Both the position numbers and the translations under genes were made by a program. From NCBI GenBank assembly GCA_015039365.1, contig WION01000277.1, forward strand, positions 1 to 64,000: a stretch of DNA of 64,000 nucleotides, written 5' to 3'. A model generated the notes under the pieces. It did no database searches. It was not told the DNA's origin and worked only from the letters and a program-made list of their open reading frames with translations. This stretch comes from Amanita rubescens (lineage: Eukaryota > Basidiomycota > Agaricomycetes > Agaricales > Amanitaceae). Positions 23,702 to 34,300 of this stretch are shown here, piece after piece (position 1 is the stretch's first letter; the number at the start of each line of letters is the position of its first letter).

Positions 23702-24788
23702 AAACCCAACGATTTTAACCCTGCGGTTGGGTTAAAATCACTTTTCACCCGAATGCCATGCGAACAACGGGTGAACTTGAATCGGGTTACTTTCACCAGT
23801 GTGTCCGGGTGAAGCCAAGTCACCTGGTTAACGGTTGATTTTCCATCTGAGACAACGTCACCCGCACAGAACGGGTGAATATGATTCATATGACCGGGTG
23901 AATATACAATTTTCTACTAGTATAACTACACCCACTACGTCACAGCACCGTAATCCACTTGTCCTATTCATCCCGGCTATAGGTAGACTGCTGTAACTCT
24001 CCTGAACGGTCAATTATTACCCAGTTGTTACCAGTTTGTGCACGTCCGACAAGGCACTGCACCGTTGTTATATCCACAACCTCCTTCCTACCCATTTTTG
24101 AATAGACCGGGAATCCCATTGAGTTTGTCATGTCTACCTCGCACCTATGAATGGCCGCGAGAATGTACGTTGTGTCCGATTGGAGCGCTGGATCCAGTTC
24201 AGGTGCACGTGGTAACTGCACAACAAGGATATGTTCAAGTTGCCCATAGAAGTCGGCTATCTCATAATGTGGAGCCTTACGTCGTTTGCGTGCGTTTTGG
24301 TCCACTAACAAGTCATACTATATGCATTGGTGAATCTCCAGCTCCGCATTACAACTCAAGTCACTCACCCTAATAAATGTTGCATCCCTCCTGTCCTCTG
24401 CTGCAAAATTAAGGGATGCAGCACGCATATCATCACCATTCAACCGACGCACCCGAGCCCATTGCTGTACATTGTCCATCTTGAAATAACGTCTTACTGC
24501 CTTCAACGGCTTTCCAAATCGCGTGGAAAAACAGATGGCAATCTTCTCTTCGATCCAAGAAGGTAGGCTTGATGACATGCGGTGTGGGGGCAACAAGATG
24601 CATGTCGGGTCTGATTAATGATTGTTGATCAAGGTGTGATATGAATTGAACACGAGAACGTACAAGAGTGATGAGAAAACGATCCTTTGGCCTCATCTGT
24701 CGCTTTGGGCCTCAGAGCAAGCTCGTCTGCCAGTCCAAACTTGATCTTTATCTGATCCAACTGAGCGGCGGCAACAACATAGTTATCG
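23685..24788 (-). mobile_element. ~1.1-kb insertion defined by an empty-site copy
   Basis: The flanks (ctcgccgtcgcgccatct on the left, ctactcggatcgtatgggca on the right) are contiguous at 38,580-38,640, where the homologous sequence runs through without this segment. The insertion has a 19-bp palindrome at its left edge (23,683-23,701) and an 11-bp stem-loop at 23,711-23,739. It carries five CGGGTGAA 8-mers (four direct at 23,768, 23,806, 23,872 and 23,895; one inverted at 23,744). It also holds minus-strand coding remnants (ARVRRLNGDDMRAASLNFA; DFYGQLEHILVVQLPRAPEL; ITTVQCLVGRAQTGNNWVII) in at least two frames. The protein family was not identified; I infer a non-autonomous or decayed transposon. 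Confidence 0.6.
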
Positions 24789-25801
24789 ATCTCGTGATCT
24801 ACTCGGATCGTATGGGCAGTAATCCCATAATTGCCAGCCTATCACGACTTTGGTGACGAGTTTCTACGAGACGCGACGAAAGCAACTTTATTCCCTAGGG
24901 CCTACCGAACCACAAGTTGTCGGTACGTCTACGGTCGCCCTCTATGCCAACTTGCTGTCACATGGTTAAAAACTTGGGAAATATTGGAAAAGCAGTCGCT
25001 GTTGCTGTTTTGCCATTGGTCCTGCCAGTGATTTGGCTGGCAAACTTCCTGTTATCGTGTCAAATTCTCGAAATCATCGAATTAGTGACAGCAAAGGTAT
25101 GAAATCTTAGTTGCTTCGTGTGCATAATAGGCCAACTAACTCTCGTCGGCCATTCGACGAATACCTTCCTGATCGTCATCACCAGCACGCCGCTACATGC
25201 GATCCCACCTCAACTTCTCTCGCGTTGCCTAAGCCACGTTGTCCCCGACATAGAGAACACGGAAAATGAGGCATACTTAAATCCCCAGCCAGCGCGACGC
25301 CAATTTCGCGGGTGGGAAAATTACCAGTCGTGTTTCCTCTTATTCCCAAAAACTAGAGAATATGCAGACTCCTACTGGGTAGGGGCAATGGACTGCTATT
25401 TTTGAAAGTCCGACGTGACGCGCCATGGCAGAGGCGCATTGTCTCATGTCTGTCATGTTATCTAGAACCTGAGCATCGCAAGATGGCATTAGATGTATTA
25501 ATAGACATAGGCTCATAATTATATTATACATGTATTCTTCATTGAATATGTAAGATGGGGGGGTTCAATACTAATTTGGTCACTGGATCTCCGGCATAGG
25601 CTGTGATATTGGCCAATATTTCATGGAGATTACATTTGGCAAGGTCAAAAATAAATATTTGGTTGGTCATATGGCTGACCTGTGGACATGGTGGACGTCC
25701 AGTGGTACATCCGCAGTGTCAGGGGCCATCTGCTTACTAAGCAAATGAGACCAAGACGCGATTGACGCGCTTGACGCGCCGTCCACTTACGGCAAGGCAA
25801 A
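24789..25801. other. Intergenic: WDR59 3'-flank continuation, then transposase-gene upstream region
   Basis: Up to about 24,850 the sequence matches 38,620-38,690, the flank of the decayed WDR59 copy. Beyond that no gene was recognised. Bases 25,750-25,800 are rich in gacgcg repeats immediately before the transposase-like gene. Confidence 0.45.
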
Positions 25802-28590
25802 ATGCAATGGCGGCCATTGAAAAGCGAGCGCTGGAAGTCCTCTAAGCGTCGTACAGCAAAGCAGAAGAATCAGTTAGCCAACCTGCATGCAAAACATCAC
25901 CCCAATGACGAAAACATCCCTCCCCCTCAAGAGCTACCCACCACACCCTCGAACAGCAGCCATACAGGGGGTGTAGATGCTCTGGCAAATCAACTTGATG
26001 TTCTGAAGGATAGAGCAATTACTTACGAGCGAAAATACCGCAATGAACGAAAAAGAAATGCCCGGAAGGAAATGGCACTCATGTCCCTGAAAAATCAATA
26101 TAGCAGCCTATCCACGGAGCACAAGGATTATCAGGATCAGCTACAGCACCTGCATTCTCATCACGGAAAACTCACCAAGCAAAATCACGCACTTGTCATG
26201 CGTGTCAGATGTGCTATTGCTGCCAAGAAGCTTGCTAACGACAAGGCCAAGGAGGCATCAATGGAGGAACCCACATTCAATTTCAAAGAAGACGGTATCA
26301 TCACCGATGCTTCTCGAAGCATGGTGCGGGACCTGGTTGCCAAGTTGGATGTACCAGTCGCAAGTGTTAATGGTGCCGTAAATGTTGTGGCTTCCGCATT
26401 AGGAGTCAGGGTCGAAGGGTGTGCCAGTAGTCGCAGTATTCGCCGGATTATTGGGGAGGCAGGCGTTGCGGCTGAGGTCCAACTTGTAGATGAAATCCGT
26501 CAGGCAGAAGGTACGCCTCGAGTCACTTTGTTTGTTTCCTGGTTAATAATGAGTTAGGGGTAACACTAAGTGGAGATGGAACGACTCACAAAAACGTCAA
26601 CTACCAGTCGCACCATATAACGTATGCGCTTCCCGGCAGTCAGCCAGTTACCCGATTTGCAGGAGCATTACATGAAGTTAACCACACAAGCGAGACCCAG
26701 CTTTATGGCTGGCAATCTCGCATTTCATCCTTATATGCATCCTTCAATGACATAAAGTCTTGTCAGAATAAGGCTGATCCACGGACTTTCACTGCCAAAG
26801 TAAAAGGAATGCTTACCGATCACGCCGAAGACCAGAAGAAGCTGGCCCGTTGCGTTGAGGACTGGAAGCATCTCTCCGAGCGTGAGCTACGGGGAGAGCA
26901 AGCTCTATCAGTGTTACCCCCAAGCGAGCTGTTTCCTCACCTTACCGTAATGATGGACAATCTAATGGTGGCAGCGGGAGGTCCAGCCGGCTGGGATACG
27001 CTTCCAGTTGAGAAGAAGAAAGTTCTTGGGGACGAAGCGTTACGGCAATTACGAATTAATGTTGGCGAGATCGCTTTTGGTCAACTGTCAGATGCGGAGA
27101 AGAACGCGGTTGATTTTTTCGTATGGGCTGGTTGCTGCATGCATAAGGAACTTAATGCTATGAAAGGAGGAAACGCACGAATTCGAGCATGGTGGGGACA
27201 AAATGCTATCGAAGGCCCAGTACTTTTGATGAATAAAGATAATACCGCTGCTGCCGCTGCCACTTCCGATAACTCAAAAGTGAAGGACCGCGCCGTCAAC
27301 GTCTCTGCAGGAGGTGCGCAAAAGGTTCTTGACCTAGCTGGGGCCATCTTTCGACACAAAGACAGCAAGAAAGGTCAACATGATTCCCTTCGTTACCACA
27401 TGGAAAACGTACTTGGCTTCAAAGTCCAGTGGCCGGATACCAGCAACACCCGCTACCACAGCCATGGGGATGCCGCTTGCGAATTCCTTGTCCACGAGCC
27501 ATTGTACGTTGCATACCTAGAACAAATCCGTTTGAAGAAGGATAGTCGGACACTCACGAATATCGAAGAAAATGTTTTGCGTGGCTTCTCTTGCCCTAAA
27601 ACGAAGGAAGAAATTGTTTGCTTTGCAGCATATAATCAATGTATCACGCACCCGTACCTGCGAACAGTGCGTAACAATGAATCAAACATTTTAGATCTCG
27701 GTTTGGTGCATACTAGCCTAATAGCTCATATCCAAAAGCTGCGCAATGACGTTGACCTGGTAGTTGGACCGTCTGCAACGTACAAGACAGCTACTATGGA
27801 TGGAACTCCATTCACTCGACCGGAAGCTGTGTATGTCATTCAGCGGATTTCCAGTGATACCGTGACATATCCTCACATCCGTCGACTCCTCGCTTCATTT
27901 CTTGATGGTGCAATGGAGACCTGGATCCGCTTTTCACGAGAGTTTGCGAGTGGAGGCAAGATTGACGGAGCAACGGCTACTCAACGCCGGTCAGCATTCA
28001 TGAAAACCACGAACGACGACAATGAAGGCGCATTGGGAACTGTATGCACCTCTTTGCGTCGTGCTCCCAGCATGTCATTATCACATTTCAACTCACGCCT
28101 CATGTACAAGAAAAACAACACTAGTTCATATGTATCCAAGTTCCTGGGCCCAGAGGAGCAGAAAAGGTTGCGAAAGAAAGCACGGGAGAATGATCGCCGT
28201 GGAGATGAGCGAGTTCGACGAGAGGCTCAAGCGGAGTACGATAAACAATTGGCTCACAAAAACAAGGAATTAGACGTACGCAAAAAAGAAAGGAAGGAAG
28301 CCATCCTTGCAAAACTGGAATCCGTCAGCCCTCGCACCACTCCCGAAGCGATAGAGAGCATGAAAGTTGCCGAAATCAATCTCCAACTTCGGTGGCATCG
28401 TCAATTCGATAGTCAAGTTCCCCCATCCAAGGATATGCCCAAATTGAAGGCGGAAAAGGTCCTGGTGCTGAAGAGCGCAGTAGAGCGTTATCTGCGTGGT
28501 GAGGCAGTGCCAGGCGAGTCGGCGAACAAAGCTGAAGCGAGCATTGGACGTGTGGGAGACAATGGAGATAGTGAGGAGGAATTATATTAA
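25802..28590 (+). CDS. Transposase-like protein of unassigned class (two exons)
   Basis: Exon 1 (25,802-26,512) encodes a basic, coiled-coil-rich N-terminus (YERKYRNERKRNARKEMALM) followed by a helical domain. A 49-nt GT-AG intron (start gtacgcctcg, end atgagttag) joins it to a ~675-residue second exon. Near the start of exon 2 is TLSGDGTTHKNVNYQS. Further on come FFVWAGCCMHKELNAMKGG, a C/H-containing motif, and NTRYHSHGDAACEFL. An acidic D followed by a cysteine/histidine insert and a charged C-terminus suggests an RNase-H-like transposase, but I could not assign hAT, KDZ, Plavaka or another known superfamily. The frame is intact. Terminal repeats for this gene were not found; the 91-bp inverted repeats start 216 bp downstream. 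The start could be 25,802 or slightly downstream. Confidence 0.6.
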
Positions 28591-28805
28591 TAGAATTCTC
28601 AAATTCCTCGCTCGTCCTGTACCCCTGGGCTACAACAACACTCTGTATACCTTCTCCATACCTCCCACATCACATTAGGGCCTTCGTTCCAGCGGCACGA
28701 AGCCCAGTTCTGGTGTGTTATAACATTTGCCATCGGGCCTGCTGTTCTTCGCTTATATTAGCTTACATAATCATCACGCTTTTCTGACCGTGGTTGCCCC
28801 TCCCC

Positions 28806-28896
28806 ACTCCTACCCAGTCCCTCGGTGCTGCGCTTGACGAGCTTAAGTAAGCGTTAACGCACCGGAGGGACTGGCTTTTAACACATGTAAACAAAA
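28806..28896 (+). repeat. Left 91-bp inverted-repeat arm
   Basis: Exact reverse complement of 29,534-29,624. The base outside (28,805) does not extend the match, and the first inner mismatch is at 28,897. Confidence 0.95.
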
Positions 28897-29091
28897 CGCT
28901 CGGCACGACGTGACGTGACCTCGTCGCTTAACTAATGCTGAAATATTCTTCCTCGACTTTATGTATTCTCTACATGCATTGTCAAAGGACTTGAGTAAAT
29001 CACATATTGTTATTCCCCTACATTGCCTGGTTTTTGGGCTGGGGGAGCAAGATTGTCCTATATGTAATACATTTGAATACATAATTTAATT

Positions 29092-29162
29092 GCCTCTGTG
29101 GCTGAGTGGTTAAACTCTCAATTATTTTTGTATGGTTGAGGGTTCAATTCCAGCACCAACCA
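29092..29162 (+). other. tRNA-like sequence with A and B boxes (not a functional tRNA)
   Basis: An A-box match tggctgagtgg lies at 29,099-29,109 and a B-box match ggttcaattcc at 29,141-29,151, with tRNA-like spacing. Acceptor and T stems do not pair in the expected register, so this is a tRNA-derived or SINE-like promoter rather than a working tRNA. Confidence 0.5.
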
Positions 29163-29264
29163 CATTTTTTCTATATGAGACAGATAGTCACTATGTGCTA
29201 TGCTCGTAGATGCAAATAAAATGCCACAGAGACTTATGGTGGCTAATGCTGAAGGCATAAAAAG

Positions 29265-29337
29265 GTGAGCCTGCCCGGATTTGAACCCCAAGCCATGCAA
29301 AAACAAACCATCATAACAACCATTCAGCCAAACAGCC
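29265..29337 (-). other. Second tRNA-like sequence, opposite strand
   Basis: On the minus strand an A-box match tggctgaatgg (29,320-29,330) is followed by a B-box match ggttcaaatcc (29,277-29,287). Stems again fail to pair. The two tRNA-like units converge inside the inverted-repeat element. Confidence 0.5.
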
Positions 29338-29533
29338 AATTGTAACTATACATCACAGGTTTTATATATAGACGAATCTCACCCTGGCCAGCTTTAACTA
29401 GACGAGCATGGAAGCAACAACATTCCTAACCTCATCACAATTATACATCACTACTAAGCTGTATGGAGCGTACACGAATGCAAAGATAAGACAAATGAAT
29501 GTGATCGATGTGTGACGCTCGGCATTGCAGACC

Positions 29534-29624
29534 TTTTGTTTACATGTGTTAAAAGCCAGTCCCTCCGGTGCGTTAACGCTTACTTAAGCTCGTCAAGCGC
29601 AGCACCGAGGGACTGGGTAGGAGT
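29534..29624 (-). repeat. Right 91-bp inverted-repeat arm
   Basis: Exact reverse complement of 28,806-28,896. Confidence 0.95.
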
Positions 29625-31336
29625 CTGGAGAATATGGCCAAATACACGGCGGTTGAAGAGTGGACGCAGTGTTTGGGAAGAGGGACATGCAGGAGTGGTG
29701 GTGCTGAGATAGACAGAGGGAAACGGGAACAATAGAGACGGAGGCCGAGGAAAGTAGCAAGATTCGTGAAGGATCATTTGAAGACCGAGCCGGGCGGGGA
29801 AGACTGCTTTACTGGAGACGGCTGCAGTGATTACAACGTTCCGCAAGATCCTCTATTTGCCCCAAACGAATGACGGATCCCCAAGTCTAGTGACGTCCCA
29901 CTCGCCTGCAGGTATATCTTTAACGGACGAAGAAGGACGACAGCCTACTTCTTGCACAAGTGCAGCAGTGCCGGTTTGTATCGACGAGCCTAGTTGCGAG
30001 ATCCTAGTTGACCAGAACCACCTGCACCACTCCTTCCCCTACCTTCGGAAGCTGTCGTATTTCCTTCCCAAAAGTAAGACAAGCCGACCAACCGTCGTCG
30101 TCTATCGCTAAATTGTCATACTGTTCGAACCGACCCGTGGATGTTCGAGCATCGATGATCTCTGTAGCGTCCACGACAACGATCTCGGATGACATCGTCA
30201 ACAGCAACCATGGTACTTGGTGGAGAGGAATAAATGCAGCAAAAGGCAGGTCCAACGGATAGCGTTGAACGAACGTTGGGAATATCCGACACGAGGAAGC
30301 TCTAGTCTTGACGAGCCCGGGACTCGGAAGTGCGTGGTCGAAAGGTAAAATCGAGTCCTGCCCTACGACAAACGGAATACAGCTTACAAGGGGGACGACC
30401 GGCGTTTACGGCGGTGGGCGTTACAGATGAACACTCGGTTCTGACTTCGAGGGAGCGATAGGGAACCAGTTTCTGTCAGGACGATATCGTTCTTCCGAGT
30501 GTCCGGCTGTCGCTCGGGAGGCGTTTGCTATTGGAAAGAAGCGAGACACTATGGCCGTTCGGACGGTGACAGCCCGGATGGCGAGTTTCCGTTGAAGCTC
30601 CTGCGTTGGTTGGACTCCCAATACGGGGAACCCTCCAAACACCGTTGCCGAGAAAATGGAAAGATGCTTTAGCAAATGCGGATAGAGACAAGAAATCGTT
30701 GCTCTCGATGCCAGCAGACAATGACTCTTTGTACCAGGCGAAAAGACAGCCTTCGACCTTCGAAGCGTTCATCTGCGAGGGTAAATGGAGGATGACTTTT
30801 ACTGGATGATTGAAACCTCGGGACATGAAGGGACTTTTTTCAAAAAAAGAACCCGTTATGCCTTTGGCACATGGTAGGACTCGGACATCCACTGTACATA
30901 TGGTATACAAACTGTGAGCCTGCCTGCAAGATATCTTCTTCCACTAAAGATAGGTGTGGCACTGTGTGCCAGGTCTGACTTGCATACAAATTCATGTTTT
31001 AAGTTCTGCATAAATTTTGCAGTGATGCTGAACAGTTATTTTTCAGCATTAGTACATTCATTCTATTCTGAGAGTCATGTGTAGATGAGTTATGTTTTTG
31101 AAAGCTGTTACCTTTTTGAAGTTTTCTTGTACATTGTAGGCATCTGCAGTTAAGATAAGCCTCAAAGATACTCTCACTCAGCACCCAGTTGGTAGTACAG
31201 TGCATTCAGTCTGGTAAAGCAGAAATGATTGAAGGCAATTTTGGGTCATTTTTAATCATAAATGTCCATAACATCAGACTCCAGTATTCAAATACTACAT
31301 ATTCTGAATTCATCACCAGGCTACTGTAGTACACTA
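29625..31336. other. Intergenic, partly 3' flank of the NACHT-ankyrin gene
   Basis: No gene was recognised from 29,625 to 30,880. From 30,884 onward CpG vanishes and composition changes to match the downstream receptor gene, so 30,884-31,336 is probably its 3' untranslated and flanking sequence. Confidence 0.5.
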
Positions 31337-34300
31337 CTACATAGATCTATATTCTTGTTTTGCTCCATATTTCAGCAACAGATCCACAATGGACTTGTGG
31401 TCCTGCTTAGAGGTAGCCAAGCTGTGAAGAGCTACATCAAGGTGCTCCTGTGGTGCACCATGATCAAGCAGTACTTGCACAGCTGCTTCATTACTTCTAA
31501 GAGATGCTGCTTGCAGTGCATTAGAAACTTCTGATTTCACAACATAAGAGCTGCTTTCATCACTGTCATTGACATTATGATGTCCATATTCCTCAATGTG
31601 TACAGTGTGGTTGCAGCTGACATTGGCACCTGCTTGCAATAGCAATTCCACAATGCCCACATGACCCACATATGATACAGCTTGTAGGGCATTTCCATAC
31701 TGTCCCCCCTGTGCATTCACATTAGCACCAGTTTCAACCAGCAGCTCAACAATGTGCTTGTGACCCCTATATGATGCAGCTTGCAGGGCATTTCCAAACT
31801 GTCCTCCCTGTTCATTCACATCTGCTCCTCTTTCAACCAGGAACTGAACAGTGTGTTTATGACCCTGATATGATGCAGCTTGCAGGGCACTTCCATACTG
31901 TCCTCCCTTTATATTCACATCTGCACCCTTCTCAACCAGCAACTCCACAATGTCCCAGTGACCATAAGGTCCATAACATGATGCAGCCTGCAGTGCATTT
32001 CCATGTTTTCCTCCTTGTGCATTCACATCTGCTCCTCCTTCAACCAGCAGCTCCACAATGTCATTGTGACCCCAATATGATGCAGCTTGCAGGGCACTTC
32101 CATATGGTCCTCCCTCTGCATTCACATCTGCACCACTCTCAACCAGTAGCTCCACAATTCCCCAGTGACCATAACATGATGCAGCTTGCAGTGGATTTCC
32201 ATATTCTCCTCCTTGTGCATTCACATCTGCTCCTCCTTCAACCAATGCCTCCACAATGTCCTTGTGACCCCAATATGATGCAGCTTGCAGGGCACTTCCA
32301 TATTGTCCTCCCTCTGCATTCATGTCTGCATCATTCTTAACCAGTAGCTCCACAATTCCCCAGTGACCATAACATGATGCAGCTTGCAGTGGATTTCCAT
32401 ATTCTCCTCCTTGTGCATTCACATCTGCTCCTTTTTCAACCAGCACCTCCACAATATCCTTGTGACCCTGATATGATGCAGCTTGCAGGGCACTTCCATA
32501 CTGTCCTCCCTTTACATTCACATCTGCACCCTTCTCAATGAGCAGCTCCACAATGTCCTTGTGACCCTGATATGATGCAGCCTGCAGGGCACTTCCACAC
32601 TGTCCTCCCTTTACATTCACATTTGCACCTCTCTCAACAAGCAGCTTCACAATATCCCAGTGACCATAATATGGTGTAGGTTGCAGTGCATTTCCATATT
32701 CTCCTCCTTGTGCATTCACATCTGCTCCTCTTTCAACCAGCAGTTCCACAATGTCCTTGTGACCCTGATATGATGCAGCTTGCAGGACACTTCCATACTG
32801 TCCTCCCTTTGCATTAACATCTATACCCCTCTCAACCAGAAGCTCTACAATGTCCTTGTGATTCCAATGTATTGCAGCTTGCAGGGCATTTTCATACTGT
32901 CCTCCTTGTGCATTCACATTTGCTCCTCTTTCAAGCAGCAGCTCCACAATGTCCCTGTAACCATAACATGATGCAGCCTGCAGAGCATTTCCATACTGTC
33001 CTCCTTGTGCATTCACATCTGCTCCTTTTTCAAGCAGCAGCTCCACAATGTCCTTGTGATTCCAATGTATTGCAGCTTGCAGGGCATTTCCAAACTGTCC
33101 TCCTTGTGCATTCACATCTGCTCCTCTTTCAACCAGCAGCTCTGCAATGTCCTTGTGATTCCAATGTATTGCAGCCTGCAGGGCATTTCCATACTGTCCT
33201 CCTTGTGCATTCACATTTGCACCTCTTCCAAGCAGCAGCTCCACAATGTCCCTGTAACCATAACATGATGCAACTTGCAGGGGATTTATGAGCTCTTCTC
33301 CCCATGCATTGACATTTGCACCTTTTTCAAGCAGTAGCTCAACAATATCATTGTGGCCATGATTTAATGCAGCATGCAGGGCATTTATGAGCTCTTCTCC
33401 CCATGCATTGACATTTGCACCTCTTTCAAGCAGTAGCTCAACAATATCATTGTGGCCATGATATAATGCAGCATGCAGGGCATTTCCAAACTTCCCTTCC
33501 CATGCATTCACATCTGCACCTCTCTCAAGCAGTAGCTCAACAATGTCTTTGTGGCCATAATATGATGCAACTTGTAGTGCATTTCCAACTCTAGCACCAC
33601 AGGCATTGATATCCATATCTGGATTATACTTTAGAAGGGTCTTTATAATGGCCATGTGTTTATTCTGTGATGCTACACATAATGCTTCTATGATCTCAAT
33701 GTCCCTCCTGACACTTGGTAGCAACCACTCAGTTGTTATCACCAGGCCATGATATGCAGCACAATGTAAAAGGCTTGATCTTTTCATATCTTCAACATAT
33801 GGATATGTCCAAAGTGGTGCATTATGTATTCTAATCCAGTTTTCAAAAGCAAGGCTTGTAAGTACAAAAAGTTTCTTGATCTTTTCAATAACATCAAGTT
33901 CCTGATGGGCCTCTAGGATGTGATGTGGCCAATATGTTGCAGAATATCTAATAAGTGACCATTCATCTCCTGTATCAGTATGACTTTCAGAGTCAAGTAT
34001 GCAAGTCAAACAACATTGCCCTATAAAACTCCCCCCTTGTGAGGGATCCATGATCACATTGGCCTGTATGGTCCTTTGTTTTTTTAGAATGTACTGCTTG
34101 ACAGATGCATGTGCTAGTTGTATTGTGCTATCATCCATTCTAGTCACCAGACTAGAACAAATTTTTAGAATATCTAGTGGAGATGATAGCTTTCCATCTG
34201 AATCAAAGGTATTCTTTTCCATATCAAACTCCACAACAGTTGCCAGATACTCCATGTGCAATGGTTCCTTTGCAAATGCCAACCACATAAACAGTTTTAC

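Larger units (their letters stand above)
28806..29624. mobile_element. 819-bp element with perfect 91-bp terminal inverted repeats
   Basis: Bases 28,806-28,896 and 29,534-29,624 are exact reverse complements over 91 bases (outer end actcctaccc, inner end aaacaaaa), separated by 637 bp. The interior is AT-rich and has no gene, but carries two tRNA-like segments in opposite orientation. No target-site duplication is obvious at the outer edges (cccc before, ctgg after). It could be a foldback element, a MITE, or a terminus of the adjacent transposase unit. Perfect arms imply recent formation or conversion. Confidence 0.85.

Noticed and set aside
23685..24788. Helitron
   Set aside because: A terminal palindrome is present, but no CTRR end or 5' TC in the expected position was seen.
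25378..28805. Terminal inverted repeats for the transposase-like gene (gggtaggggcaa near 25,378 against the reverse complement near 28,793-28,815)
   Set aside because: Only a few short, offset matches; not better than chance by eye.
29092..29337. Two functional tRNA genes
   Set aside because: A and B boxes are present, but acceptor and T stems do not pair, so no cloverleaf forms.
28800..29632. Target-site duplication around the 91-bp inverted repeats
   Set aside because: The bases outside the two arms (cccc and ctgg) do not match in direct orientation over any plausible length.
30476..30910. 144-codon minus-strand frame
   Set aside because: No domain, no splice partners and no coding-like composition; neighbouring frames of similar length are open on both strands.
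31771..33291. Long plus-strand frames opposite the ankyrin arrays (also 45,399-45,602)
   Set aside because: They are reflections of the 99-bp repeat period on the antisense strand; their translation is a monotonous His/Leu/Ser repeat with no start context or domain.
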